Source: Anaerolineales bacterium
Lineage (GTDB): Bacteria > Chloroflexota > Anaerolineae > Anaerolineales > JABWBV01
Assembly: GCA_020634875.1 (NCBI GenBank)
Contig: JACKAX010000031.1
Coordinates: 1 to 43,972 of the forward strand
DNA length: 43,972 nucleotides
Direction of reading: 5' to 3'
Shown here: positions 35,279-42,316 of the stretch, in pieces
Layout: each line of letters begins with the position of its first letter
How positions within the stretch are numbered: the first letter of the stretch is position 1
Notes under the pieces: model-generated
Databases searched by the model: none
What the model was told of the DNA's origin: nothing
What the model saw: only the letters and a program-made list of their open reading frames with translations
Position numbers and translations under genes: made by a program

Positions 35279-36115
35279 TCATGTGGTCGGAGGCAGAGTT
35301 TCCGTGCCGCGAATTTGCCCCTTGCTGGCTCGGAGAATGGTGGTGAGGAGACGGTCGGTTTCCCAACGGTCATATTCTTTCGGGGGGAGGTTCATGCGTT
35401 CGAGGAGTTTTTGCAGAATACGTCTGCCTAAAACGTCGTGATTGGCGAGATGGTTCCGGCGGGCGTGAAAATCTTCGAGAAGTTGAATATCCTGTGGGGT
35501 AAGCATTTCGACGGGGAGCGGACCGAGGTCGGGGGCGATGGGGCGGTATACAGGTTGGGGTTCAGTGGCCCGCGCGGCCAGGCTTTCCAACGTGACGGGT
35601 TCACCACTTTCGCGGACCACTAAGGTTCCCGCCGCGAGGTCACCCAACCGGCGGGATTGTTCGTTCACAAACATTGTTACGACACCGATGCCATAGTACG
35701 CAGGGAGAAAATCAATCAACCGGACCAGGTTGCGGATGATCGATTCGGTCAAGGTGATGGGGGTTCCATCCACCCGAATGACCCGGAGTTTGGCGCGCCG
35801 TTTGCCAGGGGACTGGCCGTTCCAGAGCATTTCAAAAAAGATGTAATAGCCCCACAAAAAGGCGAAGGAAATTAATCCCGATATTCCGATGATCCATGCC
35901 AGATAGGGGTTATCACCTTCCAGCGTTAGAACATTCGTGGGCAAAAGGATCTTCGCCAGGGTAAAAGTGACCACAAACACGATCACTTGCAGGAGGCCGA
36001 TCAGGATCGTATCCACCAGCGCGGCCAAAAACCGGGAGCCAATGCCCGCAATGGTGTAACCAAAGGCAACATTTTCAGGGGTTTCGATATTAAGGGTGTC
36101 AGAGGGAAGATTCAT
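35279..36115 (-). CDS. RDD family membrane protein
   Basis: A 278-aa protein with an RDD domain at about 16-165. The domain shows GIGSRFLAALVDTILIG with the R and D that name the family, a second helix near 70-95, the WNGQSPGKRRAKLRVIRVDGTPIT loop, and NLVRLIDFLPAYYGIGVV. After about 185 follows a soluble C-terminal region, LLEDFHARRNHLANHDVLGRR, that looks helical. The start at 36115 (MNLPSDTL) is favoured over 36136, which would overlap the divergent SpoIIM-like gene. RDD proteins are often found with SpoIIM, DUF58 and MoxR genes, as here; the joint role is unknown. Confidence 0.9.
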   Translation of the reverse strand: MNLPSDTLNIETPENVAFGYTIAGIGSRFLAALVDTILIGLLQVIVFVVTFTLAKILLPTNVLTLEGDNPYLAWIIGISGLISFAFLWGYYIFFEMLWNGQSPGKRRAKLRVIRVDGTPITLTESIIRNLVRLIDFLPAYYGIGVVTMFVNEQSRRLGDLAAGTLVVRESGEPVTLESLAARATEPQPVYRPIAPDLGPLPVEMLTPQDIQLLEDFHARRNHLANHDVLGRRILQKLLERMNLPPKEYDRWETDRLLTTILRASKGQIRGTETLPPTT

Positions 36116-36120
36116 AAAGG

Positions 36121-36126
36121 TATAAT
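36121..36126 (+). promoter_or_regulatory. Candidate -10 box giving a near-leaderless SpoIIM transcript
   Basis: A perfect TATAAT ends nine bases before the ATG at 36135. The start of transcription would fall at or just before the start codon, and no Shine-Dalgarno is present. The -35 region (near 36098) is poor, so this stays tentative. Confidence 0.35.
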
Positions 36127-36134
36127 TCCTAGCC

Positions 36135-37130
36135 ATGAACGCTGACCAATTTTACCGCTCCCGTCAAGCAGACTGGAAGGCTTTGTCCGGTTTATTAGAT
36201 CACTCTCAGAAAAATGGCCTACGTCTGACACCCGAACAGGTGGAAACGCTTGGCCAGTTATACCGGGCGGCAACTTCCGACCTGGCGCTGGCCCAACGGG
36301 ATTTCCCAACCCATCAAGTGACGATGTACCTCAATCAGCTGGTCGCCCGCGCCCATGCAGTGGTCTATCAGGGCGAGCCGTTGGCATGGAAACGCTTGTG
36401 GCGGTTTGTCCGGGTTGGGTATCCTCGGCTTTATCGCGAAACCTGGCCGTTTATCCTGACTGCCGCGCTGTTGTTCATCATTCCGGCGGTGCTTTCCGGG
36501 TTCATCGTCTATTTTCAGCCTGACGCATCCCAATGGTTGTTGCCTGCTCAGGCGCAGGAATTGCGCGATACGATTGAACAGAAAGAGCTGTGGACAAACA
36601 TTCCCATATCCGAACGGCCTTACGCGTCCGCCTTTATCATGCGGAACAACATTCAAGTCGCCTTTCTTGCCTTTGGGAGTGGGTTGACGGCGGGGATTTG
36701 GACGGTGTGGGTGATGGTGTTCAACGGGTTGATGCTCGGTGGATTGACCGGGTTAACCGGGTATTATGGGGTGGGGTGGGAACTGTGGGCGTTTGTGATC
36801 GGGCACGGGGTGGTGGAATTAAGTGTGATTTTTATTGCGGGCGGGGCAGGTCTGTCGTTGGGGTGGGCGATTCTCCGTCCGGGGTTATTGCGTCGCCGAG
36901 ATGCGCTAGCGTTGGCCGCGCGGCGTTCGGTGCGGTTGATCATTATGTGCGTGCCATTGCTGGTGCTGGCGGGAACGATTGAGGGGTTTATTTCGCCATC
37001 GGAGACGATCCCGGCCTTTGTGAAATGGGGAGTGGGGTTGGGGACAGGCACTCTTTTGTATGCGTATCTCTTGCTTTCCGGGCGAAAAAAATTGTCAATT
37101 GTGAATAGTCAATTGCCAATTAATCATTGA
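36135..37130 (+). CDS. SpoIIM family (stage II sporulation protein M-like) membrane protein
   Basis: A 331-aa membrane protein. The N-terminal soluble helical part (1-95) includes LGQLYRAATSDLALAQRDFP and YLNQLVARAHAVVYQG, which are hallmarks of the family. Five or more hydrophobic helices follow at about 108-130, 174-200, 202-220, 222-255 and 272-292. No spore genes are near; in non-sporulating bacteria this family travels with RDD, DUF58 and MoxR genes, as here, but its gene runs opposite to them. The start lies only 19 bp from the divergent RDD start. The last 14 residues (KKLSIVNSQLPINH) are encoded by an intergenic repeat and are probably not part of the ancestral protein. Confidence 0.9.
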   Translation: MNADQFYRSRQADWKALSGLLDHSQKNGLRLTPEQVETLGQLYRAATSDLALAQRDFPTHQVTMYLNQLVARAHAVVYQGEPLAWKRLWRFVRVGYPRLYRETWPFILTAALLFIIPAVLSGFIVYFQPDASQWLLPAQAQELRDTIEQKELWTNIPISERPYASAFIMRNNIQVAFLAFGSGLTAGIWTVWVMVFNGLMLGGLTGLTGYYGVGWELWAFVIGHGVVELSVIFIAGGAGLSLGWAILRPGLLRRRDALALAARRSVRLIIMCVPLLVLAGTIEGFISPSETIPAFVKWGVGLGTGTLLYAYLLLSGRKKLSIVNSQLPINH

Positions 37131-37156
37131 TCATTCACAGTTGATAATTGAAAATT
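37090..37156. repeat. Intergenic inverted word repeat TCAATTGTGAAT
   Basis: ATTGTCAATTGTGAATAGTC faces TGATCATTCACAGTTGATAA with several mismatches. It lies between the convergent SpoIIM and DUF58 genes, overlapping the end of the first and reaching the stop of the second. The same words precede the hydroxylase gene at 13454-13500. Confidence 0.7.
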
Positions 37157-38463
37157 TACAACATCCCCCTCCCCTTCAATGCCAAATACCGGTCAATCAC
37201 CGCGAGCGAAAGCTGATTGGCAGGCACATCTAACGTCAGCACCCCGCGGCGGGACAGATTATCCAGTGCGAGTTTGCGGTCTTCGAGGAGTTGCACGGCG
37301 GCGGCGCGCTGGTAAGTCGTGAGAGAACTATCCGGTTTTTGGTGCGCGGCGGCGAAAATGTCCGGGTCACTGATCGTGACGACCAGGGGCAGGCTCGTCC
37401 GCCCGAGGGCGGTCACGTGGCTGATGAGCGCATCCATGCCCAGACCCCCGCTCAAGTCTGTAAAAATCACCACGAGCGAGCGTTTGCGATGTTTTAGGGA
37501 CAGATAACTGAGCGCGAGCCGGTAATTCGGCTCCACAGGTTCGGGTTCCACGCGGTAGAGCAGTTCCAGCATCTTATAAAACTGCCCGCGCCCCTGCTTG
37601 GGAGAAACATAACTGCCCACATTATCCGCAAACGTCAGCATCCCAATCTTATCCCCCTTTCCCGTCGCCACATACGCCAACAACAGGGCGGCATTGATCA
37701 CATAATCCAGCTTCGCAATGTCCGCCACCGGACTTTGCATCATGCGGCCTGTGTCCAGCACCACAAACACGTTTTGACTGCGCTCGGTCTGGTATTCGAC
37801 CGTGATTGGGCGGCTGCGACGGGCGGTCGCCTTCCAATTGATGCGGCGGTACTCGTCATCGGGCGAGTATTCCCGCAGACGCTCATACTCGTTCCCCTCC
37901 CCGAAAATCCGCGCGTGCCGCAAGCCCATTTCCTGTAAACGATTTTGACGCAAAAGCAGATCATACCGGCGAATGTCCAACAGATTCGGATAGACCTTTA
38001 CCGGGGCCGCCGCGGACACCGTGCCCTGACGAATGACCAACCCCAACGGCCCCCGCCACCGCAAGACGAGATTCCCAAACCCATAATCCCCCCGCCGGAG
38101 CGGACGAACATAGTACGTCCCCTCCCACGTTTGCCGCGGCGCGACTTCCCCTTCCAACAGGCGCGTGCTGATTTTGAACTGTTCCGGGGCTTCATCCCGT
38201 ACCCAAAACGCGGCGCGGGTCTTTCCCCGGTTATAAACCGTCACCTTTATCGGATTCTCTGCCCCTAAACTGAGCCGGTTATCGTGAATGCGTTGCACCT
38301 CAAACCGATTTACCCCTCCTGCCCACCGTCGGTCCAATAAAAATACAACCCCGCACAAAACCATATACACCACCGCCAACCATTGCAGCGGCGCGAACCA
38401 CGTCCCCGCCGCAATCAGCGGCGCGGCGAGGAGAAGAAGGAGGAGGGCACGAGGGGTGAGCAT
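37156..38463 (-). CDS. DUF58 domain protein
   Basis: A 435-aa protein. Two N-terminal membrane helices (about 5-23 and 27-45) are followed by a beta-rich domain with LRRGDYGFGNLVLRWRGPLGLV, then the DUF58 core with GEGNEYERLREYSPDDEYRRINWKATARR (near 185-213). A von Willebrand A-like fold follows: VVLDTGRMM has a DxG rather than DxSxS metal site, and VVIFTDLSG is near 330. DUF58 proteins act with MoxR ATPases, which lies directly upstream on the same strand with a short repeat-filled gap. The complex is thought to aid assembly or metal insertion of client proteins; the client here is unknown. Confidence 0.92.
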   Translation of the reverse strand: MLTPRALLLLLLAAPLIAAGTWFAPLQWLAVVYMVLCGVVFLLDRRWAGGVNRFEVQRIHDNRLSLGAENPIKVTVYNRGKTRAAFWVRDEAPEQFKISTRLLEGEVAPRQTWEGTYYVRPLRRGDYGFGNLVLRWRGPLGLVIRQGTVSAAAPVKVYPNLLDIRRYDLLLRQNRLQEMGLRHARIFGEGNEYERLREYSPDDEYRRINWKATARRSRPITVEYQTERSQNVFVVLDTGRMMQSPVADIAKLDYVINAALLLAYVATGKGDKIGMLTFADNVGSYVSPKQGRGQFYKMLELLYRVEPEPVEPNYRLALSYLSLKHRKRSLVVIFTDLSGGLGMDALISHVTALGRTSLPLVVTISDPDIFAAAHQKPDSSLTTYQRAAAVQLLEDRKLALDNLSRRGVLTLDVPANQLSLAVIDRYLALKGRGML

Positions 38464-38480
38464 GGGGGGGAAGGTATGCA

Positions 38481-38558
38481 GGTAGACAAGTACACAAGTA
38501 GACAGCTAGACAAATATACAGGTGTTTACCTGTGTACCTGTCTACTTTGTATACTTAC
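38481..38558. repeat. Intergenic inverted repeat AAGTAGACAG
   Basis: GGTAGACAAGTACACAAGTA followed by GACAG (38481-38505) faces CTGTCTACTTTGTATACTTACC (about 38538-38559). A second pair, CAGGT/ACCTG, closes around GTTT. The unit occupies the gap between the MoxR and DUF58 genes and reaches the MoxR stop region. Confidence 0.8.
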
Positions 38559-39511
38559 CTCGGTACTTCCACCTGCCCCAAAATCCGCTTAATCACCGCA
38601 TCCGCATCCAATCCCTCGATCTCCGCTTCGGGTTTGAGGAGTAGACGGTGGCGGTAAACGGGGGTGACGACGAATTTGACATCGTCGGGGGTAACGTAGT
38701 CGCGGCCTTGCAGGGCGGCGTAGGTTTTGGCGGCGAGGAGAACGTGGGTGGACGCGCGCAGGCTGGCCCCCAGCAAAACATCCGGGGATTGGCGGCTGGC
38801 GATGGCGATGCGGGTGATGTAATTCAATACCCCCTCTTCAACGAGGACGCTGTCTATGGCAGCGCGGATGCCGCGGAACTGCCCGGCGGGAAGGATGGCT
38901 TTCAACCCGGTTGCGGCGAGGTTATGGGCATCGAACCCTTGATGGTAGCGACGGAGAACTTCAATTTCCACATCCTGCGGGGAGTAGGGGACGAGGATTT
39001 TGAACATAAACCGGTCAAGTTGCGCTTCCGGGAGGGGGTAAGTGCCCTCGTACTCGATGGGGTTTTGCGTGGCAATGACCATGAACGGCACGTCGAGCGC
39101 GTGGCGTTCCCCTTCCAGGTTGATCTGCCGTTCTTCCATCGCTTCGAGCAGGGCGGATTGGGTTTTGGCCGGGGCGCGGTTGATCTCGTCGGCGAGGAGC
39201 AGTTGGGTGAAGACGGGGCCTTTTTTGAGGAAGAACTTGCTGGAGGAGAGGTCGAACACGCTTGTACCGAGGATGTCAGAGGGCATCAGGTCGGGGGTGA
39301 ACTGGATGCGGCTGAACTTCGCTTCGATCAGGTGGGCGAGGGTTTTCGCCATCAGCGTTTTGGCCGTGCCGGGCACGCCTTCGAGGAGCACATGCCCGCC
39401 ACTGAACAAAGCAACAACGAGCAGTTCAAATGGTTCTTCGAGGCCGACGATGACTTTGTTGGCTTCTTGACGGAGGGATTGGTAGAGGGGGAGGAGGTCG
39501 GAAGGGGTCAT
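38555..39511 (-). CDS. MoxR-family AAA+ ATPase
   Basis: A 318-aa AAA+ protein. Walker A is [10 protein letters not shown] near 48-57, Walker [25 protein letters not shown] near 106-129, sensor 1 [24 protein letters not shown] near 149-172, then a C-terminal lid with [17 protein letters not shown] and [13 protein letters not shown]. It is a chaperone-like ATPase that works with the DUF58/VWA protein encoded next. The start is put at 39511 ([11 protein letters not shown]); an ATG at 39544 would add [11 protein letters not shown], encoded by TTGTTAGTTG-type words and overlapping the previous gene. Neither has a good ribosome binding site. It was probably once next to DUF4350. Confidence 0.93.
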   Translation of the reverse strand: MTPSDLLPLYQSLRQEANKVIVGLEEPFELLVVALFSGGHVLLEGVPGTAKTLMAKTLAHLIEAKFSRIQFTPDLMPSDILGTSVFDLSSSKFFLKKGPVFTQLLLADEINRAPAKTQSALLEAMEERQINLEGERHALDVPFMVIATQNPIEYEGTYPLPEAQLDRFMFKILVPYSPQDVEIEVLRRYHQGFDAHNLAATGLKAILPAGQFRGIRAAIDSVLVEEGVLNYITRIAIASRQSPDVLLGASLRASTHVLLAAKTYAALQGRDYVTPDDVKFVVTPVYRHRLLLKPEAEIEGLDADAVIKRILGQVEVPR

Positions 39512-39533
39512 AGAGGAAGTAGGTGATTGGTTG

Positions 39534-40244
39534 TTAGTTGTCATTGGCTGATTTTGATTGAATTATTCGCAAACTTTCTTCTATAAAATCGTAGGCAAGG
39601 GGACTTAATTTTATGAATAAATCTCGTGTAACAGCAGCAGAGATAACTACGTTGCCCTCTTGTATGTAGTAAGGAGGTGGTTTTACTTGTAAAAGATTGG
39701 CCGTAACTTTGCCGCCATTATGAACAATACTACTTCGTGTTTCTCTGGCTATATAAATGAACGGCTGTAGCCAGATTTTCTGAGTAAACTCTTCGCCATA
39801 TATATCTTTCAGCTTTTTGTCAAAATCTTTTTGGGTAACACGAATTTTATCCTGGTAAATTGCCTTCAAAACATTCACAATCAAATTTTCATATGCAAAG
39901 TATATAGAGCAGTAGGTGTTTTCCGAAAGTTTCCACAGGCCAATGTTGAATTCAATATTCTGAACATACTCTTTCCATACGTTTTGTGGAGTAGAGTTTA
40001 TTCTGACAAAATTTGGAGTTTCTGCACTTAACGAGTCGGAAACCCCTGTTGCTAAAAGCCAAGGGAGGAGAAATGCTCTTGCATTACCCCACCAATTTAT
40101 TGCAAAGTTTCCTGCAATTTGTTCCAGAGAGGTATTTTTTATAAGGTTGAACATATTTTCAACCCAAAGTTCATCGTGAAAATCCGCGAAATTTGAGATG
40201 TTGTCTTCAACAAGGATTGTTCGTATTATTTCATCATTATCCAT
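39534..40244 (-). CDS. HEPN-like protein of unknown function
   Basis: A 236-aa, mostly helical protein I cannot assign firmly. Base composition is clearly more AT-rich than in the flanking MoxR and DUF4350 genes, suggesting transfer. The segment [14 protein letters not shown] near 168-181 contains R-x4-H followed by N, which resembles the active motif of HEPN-fold RNases, and it sits in a helical context ([25 protein letters not shown] before it). HEPN proteins are common in toxin-antitoxin and defence systems. It has its own promoter (40282-40311) and lies directly upstream of MoxR, so MoxR may now be read from that promoter. The alternative is a simple accessory gene of the MoxR cluster. 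Confidence 0.7.
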   Translation of the reverse strand: MDNDEIIRTILVEDNISNFADFHDELWVENMFNLIKNTSLEQIAGNFAINWWGNARAFLLPWLLATGVSDSLSAETPNFVRINSTPQNVWKEYVQNIEFNIGLWKLSENTYCSIYFAYENLIVNVLKAIYQDKIRVTQKDFDKKLKDIYGEEFTQKIWLQPFIYIARETRSSIVHNGGKVTANLLQVKPPPYYIQEGNVVISAAVTRDLFIKLSPLAYDFIEESLRIIQSKSANDN

Positions 40245-40281
40245 AATTTAGTTCCAATCGAATCTATAAATGGAAGAATAA

Positions 40282-40311
40282 TTTATAGCCATTACCTCAC
40301 TCTCGTGTCAA
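40282..40311 (-). promoter_or_regulatory. Promoter of the HEPN-like gene
   Basis: On the minus strand TTGACA (40306-40311), an 18-bp spacer, and TATAAA (40282-40287), about 38 bp before the ATG at 40244. The -35 box is formed by the last codons of the DUF4350 remnant. Confidence 0.65.
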
Positions 40312-40374
40312 TTCAGTCGCTTCCCGCGCCCGTCGCATCATTTTGGCCTCATTGTGTTTTTGGGGTGAGGCGGC
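40297..40374 (-). pseudogene. Remnant of the 3' end of a DUF4350 gene
   Basis: By eye about three quarters of the bases match the end of the intact DUF4350 gene (42317-42398), including a 14-base identical run CGCTTCCCGCGCCC and TTTTTGGGGTGAGGCGG against TTTTTGCGGGTGAGGCGG. Translated, RLTPKT, then a two-base frameshift, then NEAKMMRRAREATELTRE and stop TGA, compares with RLTRKN and TEAEMVQWAREAAEWIRES of the intact protein. Homology stops near 40375. It is a decayed copy lying just upstream of the HEPN-like gene. Confidence 0.75.
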
Positions 40375-40449
40375 AGTTCGTTTAGTAAAGGTATTTTTTT
40401 ATGGCAAAGGACTTTGATACAAAATACGAAGGAAGCTCTAATTTACCTA

Positions 40450-41160
40450 TCACGTTGTGTGTTTCAGTTTCTCCGTCAGATGCTTTTTATACACTGCCGA
40501 TGCGAACGCGCCCATGCCATAGGCAGGGATCAACGGGAGAAATAATAACATGGAGGTAATCCCTACCATGTTCCAGGATGTGCCCAAATCCGAGGTCATG
40601 CTGATGAATATCTCCAGGGGCATGATGAGCAAATAGGTGACGACAAAGACCAACGACTTCACTTCTGGGGTTTTGCGGATGCGTTTTTGCAAGGAATTTC
40701 TGGTTTTCCGCAGGTTGGTGGCCTTTTCAAAAGCCAACCGCGCATATTCCGCGAGTTGGGTGCGTTGCTCCAACTGGTTGCGGAGGGTTTGTTCTTTTTG
40801 GAGTTGGGTGGTCATTTCACCTAACCGGCTTTCTAAGCTGAGGCTTTTTTCTTTTTCCGCGGAGATTTGTTGTTTGGCAAGGAACAATTCATTCTTGAGC
40901 CGTTGGGTTTCAGAATACAAATCTTGAGAATGAAAGTTGGTATAGGTGTTTGTCGGTGAAAACGTGACGTCAAAGTTTCTCCGGCTGGCAGGGTCTCTCA
41001 ACACCTCGTAGGCCTCGTTAATGTCTTGCATCTTAATGAGGGCACTGGGCGTTTTATTCCGGTCGGGATGGTATCGGAAGGCGAGTTTTTTATAAACCAC
41101 TTCGATGATTTCTTTGTCCGCTTTCGGATCAACCTGGAGAATGTTGTAATAGTTTTTCAT
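40450..41160 (-). CDS. Membrane-bound J-domain protein with coiled coil
   Basis: A 236-aa protein. Residues 1-65 are a J domain: MKNYYNILQVDPKADKEII, the HPD motif at 31-33 (FRYHPDRNK), then INEAYEVLRDPASRRNFD. It would stimulate an Hsp70 (DnaK). Residues about 75-165 are a long charged coiled coil (ETQRLKNELFLAKQQISAEKEKSLSLESRL and onward). Two hydrophobic helices follow (about 169-190 and 200-223), leaving a short basic tail. The glycine-rich and zinc-finger parts of DnaJ are absent. The start at 41160 fits the J domain; 41175 adds five residues. It is part of the gene group inserted between DUF4350 and MoxR. Confidence 0.87.
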   Translation of the reverse strand: MKNYYNILQVDPKADKEIIEVVYKKLAFRYHPDRNKTPSALIKMQDINEAYEVLRDPASRRNFDVTFSPTNTYTNFHSQDLYSETQRLKNELFLAKQQISAEKEKSLSLESRLGEMTTQLQKEQTLRNQLEQRTQLAEYARLAFEKATNLRKTRNSLQKRIRKTPEVKSLVFVVTYLLIMPLEIFISMTSDLGTSWNMVGITSMLLFLPLIPAYGMGAFASAVYKKHLTEKLKHTT

Positions 41161-41199
41161 GGCGAGAGAAGTCATTTAAGCGCAGTGCTTAAAAAGCGG

Positions 41200-41223
41200 C
41201 TTCCATATTATCGAATATGGAAG
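41200..41223. repeat. Short perfect palindrome upstream of the J-domain gene
   Basis: CTTCCATATT, loop ATCG, AATATGGAAG. It lies 40 bp upstream of the start codon. It could be an operator or a 5' mRNA hairpin. The rest of 41161-41328 is AT-rich and contains a TATAAT-like box near 41236, but no gene. Confidence 0.6.
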
Positions 41224-41328
41224 TGTATTCTCGGTATTATAAAAACAAGGCGTGTTTTAACATCTCCAAATATTATGGGATATATCACTGTGTAATTTTG
41301 CTTGCGTTCTAAGTCTTGTGCCACTTGT

Positions 41329-41874
41329 TTAAGGAATAAATTTTGGCTGTTGGATAATGACCTTACTGTCTACATTCAAAGTAACTTGATACCAGCCATG
41401 TAAACCGTTTCGCTCCACTTTTGCAATATGGTACGGGGAAGTATTCCCATAAGCAATAACAAAATCTGGATCTGGATTTCTCTCAGTAAAGTGGGCAATA
41501 ATCATCACGGTATTCTCTTGTACTGAAATTTTCTGGATCTCAACGCCATAATCATCACTACCCTTTAAGCCCTGAAAAACAACAACTGCAAACTCCTGAT
41601 CGAAATTTAAGTGGCGAAGTATGGCTTCTGCAGTTGTTGAAATGGTTTCTCCTAAATCATCAATTTCATCTGTTTCTGTGAGTACAACCAATTTGGGTTC
41701 TTCATCCTGGTAATAGCCTATCCGCCAGGAACTACTGGCTCTCTCAATGGTTTCAAATGGTAATTCCATCCCTTGATCTTTGTTGCATCCAATAGCTAAT
41801 AGCAGAAGAAGAAACGCTCCCCAAAAAGTAAATAATACGCGATAAATTTGACGAGGGTCAAAGTTATATTGCAT
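41329..41874 (-). CDS. Lipoprotein with a PrcB-like C-terminal domain
   Basis: A 181-aa secreted lipoprotein. The start at 41874 puts a signal peptide at 12-29 and the lipobox LAIGC at 26-30, with lipidation at C30 followed by N. After a linker comes a domain near 70-170 with FDQEFAVVVFQGLKGSDDYGV, IQKISVQENTVMIIAHFTERNP and NTSPYHIAKVERNG. This order recalls the C-terminal domain named after PrcB, a small domain of secreted proteins of unknown binding role. The match is by pattern only. It overlaps the previous pseudopilin-like gene by 11 bp, so the two are probably made together. Base composition is AT-rich compared with the DUF4350 gene. Confidence 0.75.
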   Translation of the reverse strand: MQYNFDPRQIYRVLFTFWGAFLLLLLAIGCNKDQGMELPFETIERASSSWRIGYYQDEEPKLVVLTETDEIDDLGETISTTAEAILRHLNFDQEFAVVVFQGLKGSDDYGVEIQKISVQENTVMIIAHFTERNPDPDFVIAYGNTSPYHIAKVERNGLHGWYQVTLNVDSKVIIQQPKFIP

Positions 41875-42259
41875 CACTACATCTCCAAAGTTGCGCTTCA
41901 TGATCATATTCACAATAATCCCCATCAAAATTTCTCCCCACTTGAAAAAATAGCACAAACCCGTCGCCATTCCCTTTCACTTCATACGTGTAATCCCAGT
42001 GCTGGGCAGGCCGCGGAATTTCGGGAAGATATGCGGGGATCAATGTTTGTAAATCGGGAGGATAACCGCCCATGTCGGTTTTGTATTGTTCGAGCGCGCC
42101 CAAAAGAGGCTGAGCATACAATTGGCCTTCCTGCACAGTCGGGCCGTCTACCCCGTAGAGTTGAGCAACAAAGATCAACGCGCATCCGAAAAAGAGACAG
42201 AGGCTAACGCTAAAAAGGGCGAGGCATCCAAGGGGGTTGCGGAGGGCGGAGATGTTCAT
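41864..42259 (-). CDS. Pseudopilin-like (GspG-like) membrane protein
   Basis: A 131-aa protein. One hydrophobic helix spans 12-36. It is followed by LLGALEQYKTDMGGYPPDLQTLIPAYLPEIP (about 54-84), the typical post-helix motif of type II secretion pseudopilins, in which a growing peptide is placed as small steps of length, and then a short beta-rich end, WDYTYEVKGNGDGFVLFF, with two cysteines. The usual prepilin peptidase site (G before F at the helix start) is not clear, and no secretion genes are near, so it may be a stand-alone relative. The start at 42259 follows the repeat at 42276. It overlaps the lipoprotein gene. Confidence 0.7.
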   Translation of the reverse strand: MNISALRNPLGCLALFSVSLCLFFGCALIFVAQLYGVDGPTVQEGQLYAQPLLGALEQYKTDMGGYPPDLQTLIPAYLPEIPRPAQHWDYTYEVKGNGDGFVLFFQVGRNFDGDYCEYDHEAQLWRCSDAI

Positions 42260-42275
42260 GTTTAGGCGTTTGATT

Positions 42276-42316
42276 GTACACAAAGGGTGTAGAAATCTGT
42301 GTTTTCTGTGTGCTAT
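42276..42316. repeat. Short ACACAGA-family repeat
   Basis: GTACACAAAGGGTGTAGAAA followed by TCTGTGTTTTCTGTGTGC. It is a shorter, less symmetric member of the family at 6329, 19544 and 20632, placed between the DUF4350 stop and the pseudopilin-like gene. Confidence 0.6.

Noticed and set aside
40400..40560. A short plus-strand frame beginning MAKDFDTKYEGSSNLP
   Set aside because: No ribosome binding site, and it runs into the end of the J-domain gene; perhaps debris of the insertion event, but not supportable as a gene.
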